This document shows, piece after piece, positions 25,673 through 37,644 of a DNA stretch of 64,000 nucleotides (its first letter is position 1; every line of letters starts with the position of its first letter). The position numbers and the translations under genes were made by a program. Under the pieces are notes generated by a model. The model made no database searches, had not been told where the DNA came from, and saw only the letters and a program-made list of their open reading frames with translations. Source of the DNA: Variovorax sp. PBL-E5 (lineage in GTDB: Bacteria; Pseudomonadota; Gammaproteobacteria; Burkholderiales; Burkholderiaceae_C); contig NZ_LR594671.1 in the NCBI RefSeq assembly GCF_901827185.1, positions 5,450,001-5,514,000 of the forward strand, in the 5' to 3' direction.

Positions 25673-26863
25673 CTATTCGGTGTGCTCGAGAGCCCGCCCC
25701 GCGCGGATGACGGTGCGCCGCCGGCCGTGCGGGTCCAGCAGCTCGTGCTCGTCGCTCGCGGCCAGCAGCACGAGGTCGGCGGGGCAGCCCTGCGCGATGC
25801 GGCCGTCCCAGGCCAGCCGCATCGCGCGCGCGGGGCTCACGGTGATCGCATCGAGCCAGTCGGCGGCCGGCGCGAGATGCGCCATCTGCACGCCGAGGCC
25901 GAAGGTCTCCAGCAGATCGTAGCCGCCATAGGGATAGAAGGCATCCTGCACGTTGTCGGTCGCGAGGCTCGCGCGCACGCCCTGCGCCGCGGCCTCGCGG
26001 ATGCGGGTGATGCCGCGCGGCACGGGCGTGCGGTCCCACGCGCCCTGCAGGTAGAGGTTGGTGGTCGGCAGCGCGATCAGGTGGATGCCGGCCTCGGCGC
26101 ACAGGCGCAGCGTGTCGGTGGCCGCCGCGTCGTCCTGCGCGGACAGCGAACAGGCATGGCCGCACACCACGTGGCCGTGCAGTCCGCGTGCGATCACCAG
26201 GTGGGCGATGGTGCGCAGCCCCGTGGCCTCGGGGTCGAGCCCTTCGTCGACATGGAAGTCGAGCGCGAGCTGGTGCTCCTGCGCCAGGTCGAACACGCGG
26301 CCGAGCTTGTGCACGATGCCCGGGTTGCGGTAGACGAAGGCGCCGAGCACGCCGCCGGCGCGCTGCACCGACTGCGCGATGCGCCGGCCCACCTCGGCAT
26401 CGGCGAACACGTCGAGCGGCGTGAGCGCGACGAACTGCAGCTCGACGCGGCCATGCCATTGCTCGCGCAACTGCTCGAAGACCGCGAGCGACACCGGCGG
26501 TTCGGCGCCCTGCCAGTCGAGGTGGGTGCGCAGCGCGCGCGTGCCGGCGGCCCAGGCTTCGTGCAAAGCGCGCAGCATGCGCGAGCGCAGCGCATCGGCG
26601 GTCCAGTGCACGCGATGGGCGGCCATGCGCTCGATGGCCGTGAACAGATGGCCCTCGGCCGCACCGGTCTCCTGCACCGTGAAGTTCTTGTCGATGTGCG
26701 CATGGGCATCGACCGTGGCGCTGAGCAATGTGCCGCGCGCCGGATGCGGGCTCGGCACGATGCTGGCGACCTGCGCGCCGGCCAGCGTGACGTCGAACAC
26801 ATTCGCATCGCCCGCCGTGAAGCCGCGCAGGCGCGGCGGGATGCGCACGGCTTCGAGCTTCAT
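25673..26863 (-). CDS. Amidohydrolase of the cytosine deaminase (CodA-like) group
   Basis: The ATG at 26863 gives 396 residues. Metal-binding motifs of the amidohydrolase barrel are all present: [19 protein letters not shown] (His plus catalytic Glu), VCGHACSLS and the late aspartate in [10 protein letters not shown]. This set matches cytosine deaminase and related enzymes acting on cyclic amidines, ureas or lactams. The start overlaps the otnI stop by four bases (ATGA), so it is co-translated with a sugar-acid isomerase, an odd partner for a pyrimidine enzyme. The real substrate may be a lactone or cyclic amide linked to that pathway, which is inference. Confidence 0.85.
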   Translation of the reverse strand: MKLEAVRIPPRLRGFTAGDANVFDVTLAGAQVASIVPSPHPARGTLLSATVDAHAHIDKNFTVQETGAAEGHLFTAIERMAAHRVHWTADALRSRMLRALHEAWAAGTRALRTHLDWQGAEPPVSLAVFEQLREQWHGRVELQFVALTPLDVFADAEVGRRIAQSVQRAGGVLGAFVYRNPGIVHKLGRVFDLAQEHQLALDFHVDEGLDPEATGLRTIAHLVIARGLHGHVVCGHACSLSAQDDAAATDTLRLCAEAGIHLIALPTTNLYLQGAWDRTPVPRGITRIREAAAQGVRASLATDNVQDAFYPYGGYDLLETFGLGVQMAHLAPAADWLDAITVSPARAMRLAWDGRIAQGCPADLVLLAASDEHELLDPHGRRRTVIRAGRALEHTE

Positions 26864-27684
26864 GGGCGCGGCGTGCGGGGCAGCGCGCGCATCCATGCCA
26901 GGCCGTCGGAGGTGCCGTTCGCGACCGCGCCGCGGCGCGGCCGGTATTCGCAGCCGATCCAGCCGTCCCAGCCGCATTGCGCCGAGACCTCGTCGATGAC
27001 GTCAAAGAGATAGGGATGGTTCAGCTCGCCGAGATCGGGCTCGTGCCGCTCGGGCACGCCGGCGATCTGGAAGTGCGAGACGCGGCCGGTCGGCAGGTAC
27101 TTGCGGATCTTCATCGCCACGTCGCCCTCGACGATCTGGCAGTGATAGAGGTCCATCTGCACCTTGAGGTTGGGCGCGCCGACCCGCTCGATGATCTCGT
27201 GCGCATGGTCCTGCCGGTTGAGAAAGAAGCGCGGGATGTCGCGCGTGTTGATCGGCTCGATCAGCACCTCGCGCCCTGCCTTGGCCGCTTCGGCCGCGGC
27301 CCAGCGCAGGTTCTCGATGTAGACCGGCTGCACTGTCTCGCGCTCGGTGCCCTGCGGAACCAGGCCGGCCATGAAGTGAATGCGCGGGCAGTCGAGCGCC
27401 GCGGCATAGTCCAACGCCTTGTGCACGCCCTCGCGGAATTCGGCCTCGCGCCCGGGCAGGCAGGCGAGGCCGCGATCATCGCGCTCCCAATCACCCGGCG
27501 GTCCGTTGAAGAGCACTTGCCGCAGGCCATTGGCCGCCAGGCGCGCAGCAAGCTCGCGCGGGTCGTGGGCATAGGGGAACAGGTATTCGACGGCATGGAA
27601 GCCATCCCTGGCGGCGGCCTCGAAGCGGTCGAGGAAATCCAGCTCCGCATAGAGCATCGACAGGTTGGCGGCGAAACGGGGCAT
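26860..27684 (-). CDS. otnI: 2-oxo-tetronate isomerase (hydroxypyruvate isomerase family)
   Basis: The ATG at 27684 gives 274 residues, close to the usual 258-270. It is a TIM-barrel isomerase with the family's [18 protein letters not shown] opening, an active-site glutamate in [30 protein letters not shown] and a late glutamate in WIGCEYRP. In four-carbon acid sugar pathways OtnI interconverts 2-oxo- and 3-oxo-tetronate 4-phosphates; the older name is hydroxypyruvate isomerase. The assignment is strengthened by otnK 94 bases upstream and the ltnD-like gene beyond it. Confidence 0.85.
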   Translation of the reverse strand: MPRFAANLSMLYAELDFLDRFEAAARDGFHAVEYLFPYAHDPRELAARLAANGLRQVLFNGPPGDWERDDRGLACLPGREAEFREGVHKALDYAAALDCPRIHFMAGLVPQGTERETVQPVYIENLRWAAAEAAKAGREVLIEPINTRDIPRFFLNRQDHAHEIIERVGAPNLKVQMDLYHCQIVEGDVAMKIRKYLPTGRVSHFQIAGVPERHEPDLGELNHPYLFDVIDEVSAQCGWDGWIGCEYRPRRGAVANGTSDGLAWMRALPRTPRP

Positions 27685-27778
27685 GACGGCAATCTCTCTC
27701 TGACCAGCGAGCGCCGGCAAGACGGCGCAGTTCATCGACTCCGGGCGGGGCCCAGGGGGTCGGCCTGCCTGCCCGACC

Positions 27779-29047
27779 TCATCCCAGGACTTTAAAGGCT
27801 TTCGAGAAGAAGTCGTCGGCGCCGAAGTTTCCGGACTTGAGCGCAACGTGGAGATCCACGCCGCTCGCAGCCTCGGCGCGCGCGTGGCACCACGGCACGC
27901 CGGGATCGATCTGGGCGCCGATCTGCAGCTGCGCGATGCCGAGCGACTGCACGCAGGCGCCCGAGGTCTCGCCGCCCGCCACGATGAGCTGGCGCACGCC
28001 GCGCTCGACCAGTCCGCGCGCGATGGCGGCGATGGCGTGCTCCACCATCGCGCCGGCTTCTTCCACGCCGAGCCGGGCCTGCACCGTTTTCACCGCGACG
28101 GGATCGGCGGTCGAGTAGACCAGCACCGGCCCTCGGTCGAGCCGCGGCGCGGCCCACGCCAGCGCCTGCGCGACGACGTCGACGCCGGCCGCGATCTGCA
28201 GCGGATCGACCGCGAACGCCGCACCGCCCGCTGCAATGAAGTGCTGCACCTGCCGGTGGGTGGCGAGCGAGCAGCTGCCCGAGACCACCGCACGCTGCCC
28301 AGCCGCCGGCGGCAGCGTGCCCGCGGTGGACGAGGGCGCGAGTCCGAAGTTGGCAGCAAGGCCGATCGCCACGCCCGAGCCGGCCGTGACCAGCGGCATG
28401 TCGGCCAGCGCCGGGCCGAGCCGCAGCAGGTCGTCGTTGGAGACCGCATCGACGATCGCGATGCCCACGCCTTCGTTGCGCAAGTGCGCGATGCGCTCGC
28501 GCACCGCGGCGGCGCCCTGCGCCACGCTGCGGTGGTCGATCAGACCGACCTTGCGCCGCGTCTGCGCCTGCAGCACGCGCACGAGGTTGGGGTCGGTCAT
28601 GGGCGTGAGCGGATGGTTCTGCATGCCGCTCTCGTCGAGCAGCACGTCACCGACGAACAGATAGCCCTTGAACACGGTGCGCTGGTTGTCCGGGAAGGCG
28701 GGCGCGGCAATGGTGAAGTCGCAGCCGAGCGCATCCATCAGTGCCTCGGCCACCGGGCCGATGTTGCCCCGGGCGGTGCTGTCGAAGGTGGAGCAGTACT
28801 TGAAGTAGATCTGCCGCGCGCCCTGTGCGCGAAGCCAGTGCAGCGCGGCCAGCGACTGCGCCACCGCATCGGCCGGCGCGATGGTGCGCGACTTGAGCGC
28901 GACCACCACCGCATCGACCTCGGCAGCCGGCGGCGCGGCCGGCACGCCGACGGTCTGCACCACGCGCATGCCGGCGCGCACGAGGTTGTTGGCGAGGTCG
29001 GTGGCGCCGGTGAAGTCGTCGGCGATGCAGCCGAGAAGAAGCTTCAT
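27779..29047 (-). CDS. otnK: Four-carbon acid sugar kinase (3-oxo-tetronate kinase, DUF1537 family)
   Basis: From the ATG at 29047 the protein has 422 residues, the normal OtnK length. It begins [20 protein letters not shown], the signature of the kinase N-terminal domain, contains [18 protein letters not shown], and in the nucleotide-binding C-terminal domain has [13 protein letters not shown] and [16 protein letters not shown]. It uses ATP to phosphorylate 3-oxo-tetronate formed by the upstream dehydrogenase. The ATG overlaps the ltnD stop by four bases. Homologues acting on related denatonate-type acids exist, so the stereochemistry is not fixed by sequence. Confidence 0.9.
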   Translation of the reverse strand: MKLLLGCIADDFTGATDLANNLVRAGMRVVQTVGVPAAPPAAEVDAVVVALKSRTIAPADAVAQSLAALHWLRAQGARQIYFKYCSTFDSTARGNIGPVAEALMDALGCDFTIAAPAFPDNQRTVFKGYLFVGDVLLDESGMQNHPLTPMTDPNLVRVLQAQTRRKVGLIDHRSVAQGAAAVRERIAHLRNEGVGIAIVDAVSNDDLLRLGPALADMPLVTAGSGVAIGLAANFGLAPSSTAGTLPPAAGQRAVVSGSCSLATHRQVQHFIAAGGAAFAVDPLQIAAGVDVVAQALAWAAPRLDRGPVLVYSTADPVAVKTVQARLGVEEAGAMVEHAIAAIARGLVERGVRQLIVAGGETSGACVQSLGIAQLQIGAQIDPGVPWCHARAEAASGVDLHVALKSGNFGADDFFSKAFKVLG

Positions 29048-29961
29048 GAAGAGGTCGAGGATTCTGTCGAGGACGCAGAGGACGACGGCAACGTGATGCC
29101 CGGGAAGATCTTGATCACCGCGCTGTCGTCCTCCTTCGCGAAGCCGGCGCTCGAGGCCTGCATGAACATCTGGTGCGCGGTGGAAGCGAGCGGCAGCGGA
29201 AACTTGCTCGCGCGCGCGGTGTCCAGCACGAGGCCGAGGTCCTTGACGAAGATGTCGACCGCCGACAGCGGCCTGTAGTCGCCCGCCAGCACATGGGCCA
29301 TGCGGTTCTCGAACATCCAGCTGTTGCCCGCGCTGTGCGTGATGACTTCGTAGAGCGCGTGCGCATCGACGCCTTCGCGCAGGCCCAGCGCCATGGCCTC
29401 GGCCGCGGCCGCGATGTGCACGCCGGCCAGCAATTGGTTGATGATCTTCACCTTGCTGCCCGCGCCGGCGCGATCGCCCAGGCGATAGACCTTGCCGGCC
29501 ATCGCATCGAGCACAGCATCGGCCTTGGCATAGGCCTCGGGCCGCGCCGCGCTCATGACGGTCATCTGGCCGCTCGCCGCCTTGGCCGCGCCGCCGGAGA
29601 TCGGCGCATCGACATAGTGGATGCCGGCGGCGTTCAGGCGTTGCTCGAACGCGATCGATGCCTGCGGATCGACTGTCGAGCACATCACGAACACGCTGCC
29701 GGGTTTCATCGCGGCGGCCGCGCCGCCCTCGCCGAACAGCACGGCCTCGGTCTGCGCTGCATTGACCACGACCGAGACGACGACGTCGCAGTGGGCGGCC
29801 ACCTGCGCCGGCGTGGCCCAGGCGACACCGCCCTGTTCGGCGAAGACGACGGCCGCGCCGGGGCGCGCGTCGCACACGTGCACCTCGTAGTCTTTGCCGC
29901 GCAAGGTCGAAGCGATGCCTGCGCCCATGGCACCAAGGCCGATGAGTCCTGCTCTTGCCAT
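29044..29961 (-). CDS. ltnD: NAD(P)-dependent L-threonate (3-hydroxyacid) dehydrogenase, beta-HAD family
   Basis: The ATG at 29961, preceded by GAGGAA, gives 305 residues. It has the Rossmann loop [14 protein letters not shown], the substrate-binding [21 protein letters not shown] block, and the catalytic lysine in [15 protein letters not shown]. This is the 3-hydroxyisobutyrate/tartronate-semialdehyde/threonate dehydrogenase family. Neighbouring otnK and otnI point to threonate or erythronate oxidation. A Ser/Thr-rich tail extends slightly past the usual end and overlaps the kinase start. It is the first gene of the operon. Confidence 0.85.
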   Translation of the reverse strand: MARAGLIGLGAMGAGIASTLRGKDYEVHVCDARPGAAVVFAEQGGVAWATPAQVAAHCDVVVSVVVNAAQTEAVLFGEGGAAAAMKPGSVFVMCSTVDPQASIAFEQRLNAAGIHYVDAPISGGAAKAASGQMTVMSAARPEAYAKADAVLDAMAGKVYRLGDRAGAGSKVKIINQLLAGVHIAAAAEAMALGLREGVDAHALYEVITHSAGNSWMFENRMAHVLAGDYRPLSAVDIFVKDLGLVLDTARASKFPLPLASTAHQMFMQASSAGFAKEDDSAVIKIFPGITLPSSSASSTESSTSS

Positions 29962-30050
29962 CTGGATTTCCTCGAGGAAGGGACGGGCATCATAGAAAAG
30001 CACCGTCCCGCCCGGCAAGAGGAGTTGCCCGCGGAGGGCGCGGCGCGCGC

Positions 30051-32696
<2,646 letters not shown>

Positions 32697-32757
32697 TCCC
32701 GCAATTTAAGCCGCGGCCGATGGAATGAGCTGCTGTTCACCCGGCATCATGCACCTT

Positions 32758-32778
32758 TGCGCAGCATAAAATTCCGCA
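32758..32778. promoter_or_regulatory. Candidate Lrp/AsnC site: TGCG-N13-CGCA with AT-rich centre
   Basis: The arms TGCG (32758-32761) and CGCA (32775-32778) flank a centre containing CATAAAATT, 23 bases before the Lrp-family start codon. Lrp/AsnC operators are short palindromes with an A/T centre, and the TAAAAT core could also serve as a -10 box, so binding here would autoregulate. A single copy with short arms keeps this tentative. Confidence 0.35.
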
Positions 32779-32801
32779 GAGTGAAGGTACCCAAGCATCC
32801 C

Positions 32802-33275
32802 ATGCAGCTCGACGCGATCGACATCCGCATTCTGGATGAACTGCAGCGCGACGGCGCGCTCTCCAACGTCGCGCTCGCGCGCCGCGTCCACCTCTCGCCC
32901 TCGCCGTGTCTGGCGCGCGTGAAGGCGCTCGAGACCGCGGGCGTGATCCAGCGCTACGTGGCGCTCGCGAGCGCGGCCGCGCTCGGGCTCGGGCTCAACG
33001 TGTTCATCTCGATCAGCCTGAAGACCCAGAGCAAGCAGTCGCTGGCCGAGTTCGAGCAGCGCATCGCGGAGCACGACGAGGTGATGGAGTGCTACCTCAT
33101 GACCGGCGACAGCGACTACCTGATCCGCGTCGCCGTCGCCGACATCGCGGCGCTTGAGAAATTCATCCTCGAGCAGCTCACCCCGATTGCCGGCATCGAG
33201 AAGATCCGCTCCAGCTTCGCGCTCAAGCAGGTGCGCTACAAGACCGCGCTGCCCTTGCCGGCCACGCCATCCTGA
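32802..33275 (+). CDS. Lrp/AsnC-family transcriptional regulator
   Basis: The ATG at 32802 gives 157 residues: a winged helix-turn-helix ([22 protein letters not shown] then [15 protein letters not shown], residues 4-45) and an RAM domain with [19 protein letters not shown], typical of the family. A GTG at 32781 would add seven residues. It is divergent from aceE, and such gene pairs usually mean regulator and target. An amino acid or keto-acid signal controlling pyruvate dehydrogenase is the natural guess. It ends 9 bases before the convergent phoX remnant. Confidence 0.92.
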   Translation: MQLDAIDIRILDELQRDGALSNVALARRVHLSPSPCLARVKALETAGVIQRYVALASAAALGLGLNVFISISLKTQSKQSLAEFEQRIAEHDEVMECYLMTGDSDYLIRVAVADIAALEKFILEQLTPIAGIEKIRSSFALKQVRYKTALPLPATPS

Positions 33276-33284
33276 AGCCGCAGG

Positions 33285-35326
33285 TCAGGCCTTCTTCGAC
33301 AGGCGCGGCTGCATCGGATCGGCCGTGAGGTAGCCGACCGCGGCGCCGAAGCGGTCCTTGTAGTTCGCGCGCACCAGCGGATCGAGCGTGGGCTGCACCT
33401 TCGCGTGGAGGGCGCTCCAGTCGCCCGCGTGCTGGAAGTTGCTCATGATGTAGGTCCAGCCGTTGAGCTCGTCGACCGCATGCAGGCCGGTCGACTCGCC
33501 GCCGGCGGGGACCGACAGCAGGCGCGAGAGCTTCTTCGTGTCGATGTTGTAGGCCCAGAGGAAGTTGTTGATGTGGCTGCCGCTGTCCTCGCCGATGAAC
33601 AGCGTGCGCATCTTCTCGGAGAACTTGAGGTTGTCCGGGTTGCCGATCCTGTCGGGGTTGGAGGTGTTGCCGAGCGCGTCGGCCGTGATGTCCTCGCCGA
33701 CGATCAGCGCGCGCGTCTGCGTCGGGACCCAGTCGCTGTCGATCGCCGCGCCATCGCTGTCCTTCTGGCCGCCGGCCAGGTCGTGCGCCATCACGCCGCC
33801 CGCCGAAAGCTTCTTGGCCAGCGCCACGTTGGTATCGACCGTCCAGCCCTTGCCGTTCTTGACCATCGAGTCCTGGATGTTCTGCAGCGCCGAGTAGGCG
33901 ACCTTGTCCTTGATGTTGACCGTCGTGCCCCCCATCTTGGTGAAGGCCATGCTGGCGCCTTTCAGGTTGGCGTAGCGGTGCGTCTCCAGGAAGGCGGCGG
34001 CCTTCTCCATGCCGGGCTTGAGCTTGATCCAGTTGGCCTTGCCGTCCATGAAGACCAGCGTGTAGCTGCCGTCGACCGGCGTGACCGGGGCCAGCGGAAT
34101 GACGTCGTTCTTGCTGGCATCCTGCACCGCGAACACCGAGTCCACGATGTCGGCGGCCGTGAGCGAGTCGGCCAGGGCCTCGACTTCGGCGCTGGTGGCG
34201 TGGCCGAGCTTGATCCACGAGAGCTTGGTGGCCGCGGCCGCCGGGTCGATCGAGTAGCCGGCGTCGTAGCGCGCGACGTACAGCGTGCCGGCCGACAGGT
34301 CCATCGCCTTGTCGGCGACGAACATGAAGAAGCCGCCGTTGGTGAAGTCGTCGCCCATGATCGTGGTGCGCATGTCCGGCATGACCTGGATCAGCTCGTG
34401 CGAGATGCGGCCGAGGCAATAGTGCTTCTTGACGCTGCCGGTGCCATCGGGGTTCACGGTGACCTCGGGCAGATGGCCGTAGTGGTAGGGGTTGGCCTTC
34501 GTCGGGTCGCCGAACACGTTCGTGCTGTAGGCCTTGAACTGGGCGTTGGCGGCGATGGTGGTCGCGTCGGGCTCGTACTCTTCGCTCGACAGGTGCGTGC
34601 CCCACGGCGACAGGCTGGCGCCGCAGGTGATCCACAGGCCGTGTGCGCCCGACATGTCGACGTTGTGGTACTTCACGAGGCTGAGCTTGCCGGTGGCCGG
34701 GTCCTGGTCGAGCGTGAGCACGGCGATCGGCGAGGGCAGCACGCCGTAGGTGCTGGCGCCGCTCTGGTCGCGCGTCGTGTATTCGAACTGGACCACCGCG
34801 AACACGGTGTTGCCCTTGACGCCCGGGACCTTGGCGTCGGGCAGCACGAGCAGCGAGGTGCCGTCCGGCGCATCGGAAAAGAACTGCCGCTCCTTGCCCG
34901 CCACCGAGCGGTCGATGATCGGCTGGTTCTGGATGTCGTAGTAGCCGCCGCTCAGGATCGTGCCGCCCTTGCCGTCGGCACGGCATCGCCGGTGATGAAG
35001 AAGGGCTGGTAGGCGAGCCTGAATTCCTGCGCGCTGCCGTCGTCGAAGGCGATCTTCAGCGTCGACCCCACGGTCGTGGTGGCTATCGCCTCGGGCTTGC
35101 TCAGCGACGGCGCCGCCATGCCGGTGAATTCGGCCGAGACGTAGCCGGGAGCCGGCGCGGGCGCCGGAACAGGTGCCGGCGCAATGGGCGGAAAGCCGGC
35201 GCTGCCGCCGCCACCACCGCCACAGGCGGTCAGGAAGGCGATGCCGCCCAGCGGGAGCATGGGTGCGGCGCTCAGGAGCTTCAGCGCCTGGCGGCGGGAG
35301 GCGTGGGGGGCTTTGGAATCGGGCAT
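33285..35326 (-). pseudogene. phoX: PhoX-family alkaline phosphatase (DUF839), broken by a one-base frameshift
   Basis: Two adjacent frames make up one protein. The first runs from the ATG at 35326: a Tat-like SRRQALKLL, hydrophobic core, lipobox LTACG, a Gly and Pro/Ala linker, then LAYQPFFITGDAV before going out of frame near 34977. The second frame continues with DGKGGTILSGGYYDIQNQPIIDRS and then VAGKERQFF down to 33285. Adding one G/C pair near 34977 restores a continuous reading of about 680 residues, the usual PhoX size. Intact PhoX is a calcium- and iron-dependent exported phosphatase. Either the gene is inactivated or the base is a sequencing error; the conserved remainder favours a recent event or an error. 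Confidence 0.82.
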
Positions 35327-35598
35327 GGGGATTTTCAGGTCGGGGAAGGAAGAGAGGGTTTCGACCAAAAGTCAGCTTCTGGTCAGGAAGCCAAACTTAG
35401 AGGCCCTCCGTGACGCCGGCGTGGAATGTCGATGACAGCGGCGTGACTTCGCGCTCTCGATGCCCGACCCGAACGGACCGGGCCTAAAAAGGCACGACCA
35501 TCTGGGCGGCCGAGAACGCCAAGGCGCCCCGCCTGCGGGCGCTGCCTAGCGCGCGCCCGGGTCGAGAAACAGCAGGAAGGAAAGAAAAGAAGGCGCGG
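35327..35598. other. 272-base gap between phoX and mltA
   Basis: No gene is visible. It holds the Pho-box-like element at 35432-35449 and, nearer mltA, a GC-rich imperfect hairpin around 35523-35548 without a U tract that may mark the mltA 3' end. The base next to the phoX start is a purine-rich stretch (ggaaggaagagaggg on the plus strand). Confidence 0.5.
35432..35449 (-). promoter_or_regulatory. Candidate Pho box upstream of phoX
   Basis: On the minus strand the sequence reads AAGTCAC-GCCG-CTGTCAT. The second half-site is a perfect CTGTCAT; the first keeps GTCAC; and the two GTCA cores are exactly 11 bases apart, the repeat spacing of PhoB-binding sites. It lies about 105 bases before the phoX start codon. 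The first half-site is degenerate, so PhoB control is plausible rather than shown. Confidence 0.4.
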
Positions 35599-36738
35599 CT
35601 ACTTCGGCCACAGGGCCCAGAGACGCAAGGGCTGGTTCATCCGCGCCGCGAGCCGCCCGGCCTCGGCACCGGTGCCGGCAAAGTAGTCGGCCCGTACCGC
35701 ACCGACGATCGCGGTGCCCGTGTCCTGCGCCACCACCAGCTTCGCCAAGGGCACGGCCGGCCCGGGCGAGGCGAGCCAGACCGGCGTGCCGTAGGGAATG
35801 CTGTCGCGGTCGACCGCGATCGAGCGGCCCGGCGTGAGCGGCACGCCCTGTGCGCCCACCGGCCCGGACGACGCATCGACCTCGTTCAGCGCCTCCTCGC
35901 GAAAGAACACATAGCGCGGATTGCTCCACAGCAGCTGCGACAGGCGCTGCGGGTTCTGCGCGACCCATTGCTTGGTGTCGTCGGGCCACAGGCTGACCTT
36001 GCCCGCGCCCTGGCTCGTGAGCCACTGCTGCACGCTGCGGTAGGGCTGCTCGTTGGTGGCGGCGAAAGCCACGCGCACCGTGTGCTGCGAGCCATCGACC
36101 TCGGTGATGCGCAGCCGCCCCGAGCCCTGGATGTGCAGCATCAGCACATCGATGGGATCGGCCAGCCACGCGATTTCGCGACCGCGCAGCGCTGCCTGCG
36201 CCTCGGGCAGCGTGTCGATCTCCTGCCGCGTGTACCAGGGCCGGCGCGCGACCAGGCCGGCCGGCGCCTGGTAGAGCGGCACGTTGTACTTGGCAGTCTG
36301 GCGCCGCGAAGCCTCGAACAGCGGCTCGTAGTAGCTGGTGAGCTTGCCTTCGCTCTGGCCGCCGAGCGATTCGATGCGGTAGGGCTGCAGCTTCTGCATC
36401 ATCCAGTCGCGCTGCTCGTCGGCGCCGGCCAGCGCGAGCTGCCGCACGTCGCGGCACAGCGGCGCGAAGGCGGCGTTCGGACGTCCGCAGTTGGCGACCA
36501 TCGCGACCCAGCCTTCGTACAGCGCGTCATCGTTGAAGCCGGGCAGCTCGGACCAGGGAACCGGCACCCAGCGGCTCTTGGGATGTGCGAGCGAGCCGGT
36601 GAGCGGCCCCAGTTCGCGCGGCGGGCTGACGCCGGGTGCCGGCTCCGGAAAGGGCGCGGGCGGCCGCGTGCTGAAGGAACAGCCGGCCAGCATTGCTACG
36701 ATCGCGAGCCCAACCAGCCACTGGAGTCCATTTTTCAT
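35599..36738 (-). CDS. mltA: Membrane-bound lytic murein transglycosylase A, lipoprotein
   Basis: The ATG at 36738 gives 379 residues with a lipoprotein signal (MKNGLQWLVGLAIVAMLAGC, lipidated C20), so it is attached to the outer membrane. The MltA domain shows LTSYYEPLFEASRR, LMLHIQGSGRL, and a 3D-domain end with GTPVWLAS and VAQDTGTAIVGAVRADYFAG, whose aspartate is catalytic in the family. It cleaves peptidoglycan to 1,6-anhydromuropeptides. Its start codon shares the CATG with that of the 47-residue gene on the other strand, so the promoter must lie within or beyond that gene. Confidence 0.92.
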   Translation of the reverse strand: MKNGLQWLVGLAIVAMLAGCSFSTRPPAPFPEPAPGVSPPRELGPLTGSLAHPKSRWVPVPWSELPGFNDDALYEGWVAMVANCGRPNAAFAPLCRDVRQLALAGADEQRDWMMQKLQPYRIESLGGQSEGKLTSYYEPLFEASRRQTAKYNVPLYQAPAGLVARRPWYTRQEIDTLPEAQAALRGREIAWLADPIDVLMLHIQGSGRLRITEVDGSQHTVRVAFAATNEQPYRSVQQWLTSQGAGKVSLWPDDTKQWVAQNPQRLSQLLWSNPRYVFFREEALNEVDASSGPVGAQGVPLTPGRSIAVDRDSIPYGTPVWLASPGPAVPLAKLVVAQDTGTAIVGAVRADYFAGTGAEAGRLAARMNQPLRLWALWPK

Positions 36739-36880
36739 GGGTCTGATTTTGCTTGAGGCGCTTGCAGCCGGCGTCGTGTTCATTCTCATCGTGTGGTGGA
36801 CCATGTTCTCGGGCCGCAAGCGCGGTGAACTGCACGACGACGATGACGACGCACCACCATCACCACCGCCGCGCGACTGA
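36737..36880 (+). CDS. Small single-pass membrane protein, function unknown
   Basis: A 47-residue protein: one hydrophobic helix (LILLEALAAGVVFILIVWWTMF), then SGRKRGELH, a run of aspartates and a Pro-rich tail. The start has a GGAG about ten bases upstream (ctggagtccatttttc). The acidic C terminus with SGR/KRG after the helix fixes an N-out/C-in type orientation by the positive-inside rule. I recognise no named family; proteins of this shape recur in Burkholderiales as I recall, but I cannot verify this here. It is divergent from mltA with overlapping start codons. Confidence 0.65.
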   Translation: MGLILLEALAAGVVFILIVWWTMFSGRKRGELHDDDDDAPPSPPPRD

Positions 36881-36990
36881 GCGCGATCCACATGGCGTTA
36901 CATGCGGAAACCACCGTCCGCCGCGATCGCTGCCAATTCACTCGCAATAATCATTGCGACCCAGAATCCAAACCATCGAAAGGGACCGAG

Positions 36991-37644
36991 ATGAAAAAAT
37001 TCGTACTCGCCACGACCGCCGCGGCACTCGTGCTGTCGGGCTGCGCCGGCATGAGCGACACGCAGCGCAACACCGGCATCGGCGCCGGCGCCGGTGCGCT
37101 CGCGGGCGCAGCCATCGGATCCGCGACCGGCGGCAATCGCGGCGCGATCGGCACCGGCGCGGTGGTGGGCGCGCTGGCCGGCGCGGCCGGCGGCTACCTG
37201 TGGTCGCAGCGCATGGAAGCGCAGAAGCGCCAGATGGAAGCGGCCACGCAGGGCACCGGCGTGACGGTGACGCAGACCGCCAACAACGAGCTCAAGCTGG
37301 CGATCCCGAGCGATGTCTCGTTCGACGTCGGCCGCGCCGCGATCAAGCCCAACTTCGCGCCGGTGCTCGACCAGTTCGCGAGCGGCCTGCGCGGCAATCC
37401 GAACGCCGAGGTGCGCATCATCGGCCACACCGACAGCACCGGCACCGACGCGATCAACAACCCGCTGTCGGTCGAGCGCGCTGCCAGCACGCGCGACTAC
37501 CTGGTTGCACGCGGCGTGCCGGCCACCACGTTCCGCATCGAGGGTCGCGGCTCGCGCGAGCCGATCGCCGACAACGGCACCGATGCCGGCCGCGCCCAGA
37601 ACCGCCGCGTCGAGATCTACGTCGGCGAACGCCCTCAGGGCTGA
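36991..37644 (+). CDS. OmpA-family lipoprotein with glycine-zipper domain
   Basis: The ATG at 36991 gives 217 residues. A lipoprotein signal ends in LVLSGC (C18). A glycine-zipper membrane segment follows (GIGAGAGALAGAAIGSATGG and a second zipper near residue 65). The C-terminal OmpA-like domain (about 105-215) has IIGHTDSTGTDAIN, LSVERAASTRDYL and a final NRRVEIYV, the peptidoglycan-binding pattern. It probably links outer membrane and cell wall, like YiaD. An upstream reading to 36892 has no signal and is rejected. Its last ten bases overlap the convergent response-regulator gene. Confidence 0.9.
   Translation: MKKFVLATTAAALVLSGCAGMSDTQRNTGIGAGAGALAGAAIGSATGGNRGAIGTGAVVGALAGAAGGYLWSQRMEAQKRQMEAATQGTGVTVTQTANNELKLAIPSDVSFDVGRAAIKPNFAPVLDQFASGLRGNPNAEVRIIGHTDSTGTDAINNPLSVERAASTRDYLVARGVPATTFRIEGRGSREPIADNGTDAGRAQNRRVEIYVGERPQG

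Noticed and set aside
35461..35500. Hairpin GCCCG...CGGGC followed by CTAAAAAG as a terminator
   Set aside because: Only a five-base stem with a mismatched interior, and the A run is on the wrong side for either gene.
36892..36990. N-terminal extension of the OmpA-like lipoprotein
   Set aside because: The lipoprotein signal begins at the ATG at 36991 and the extension would block it.
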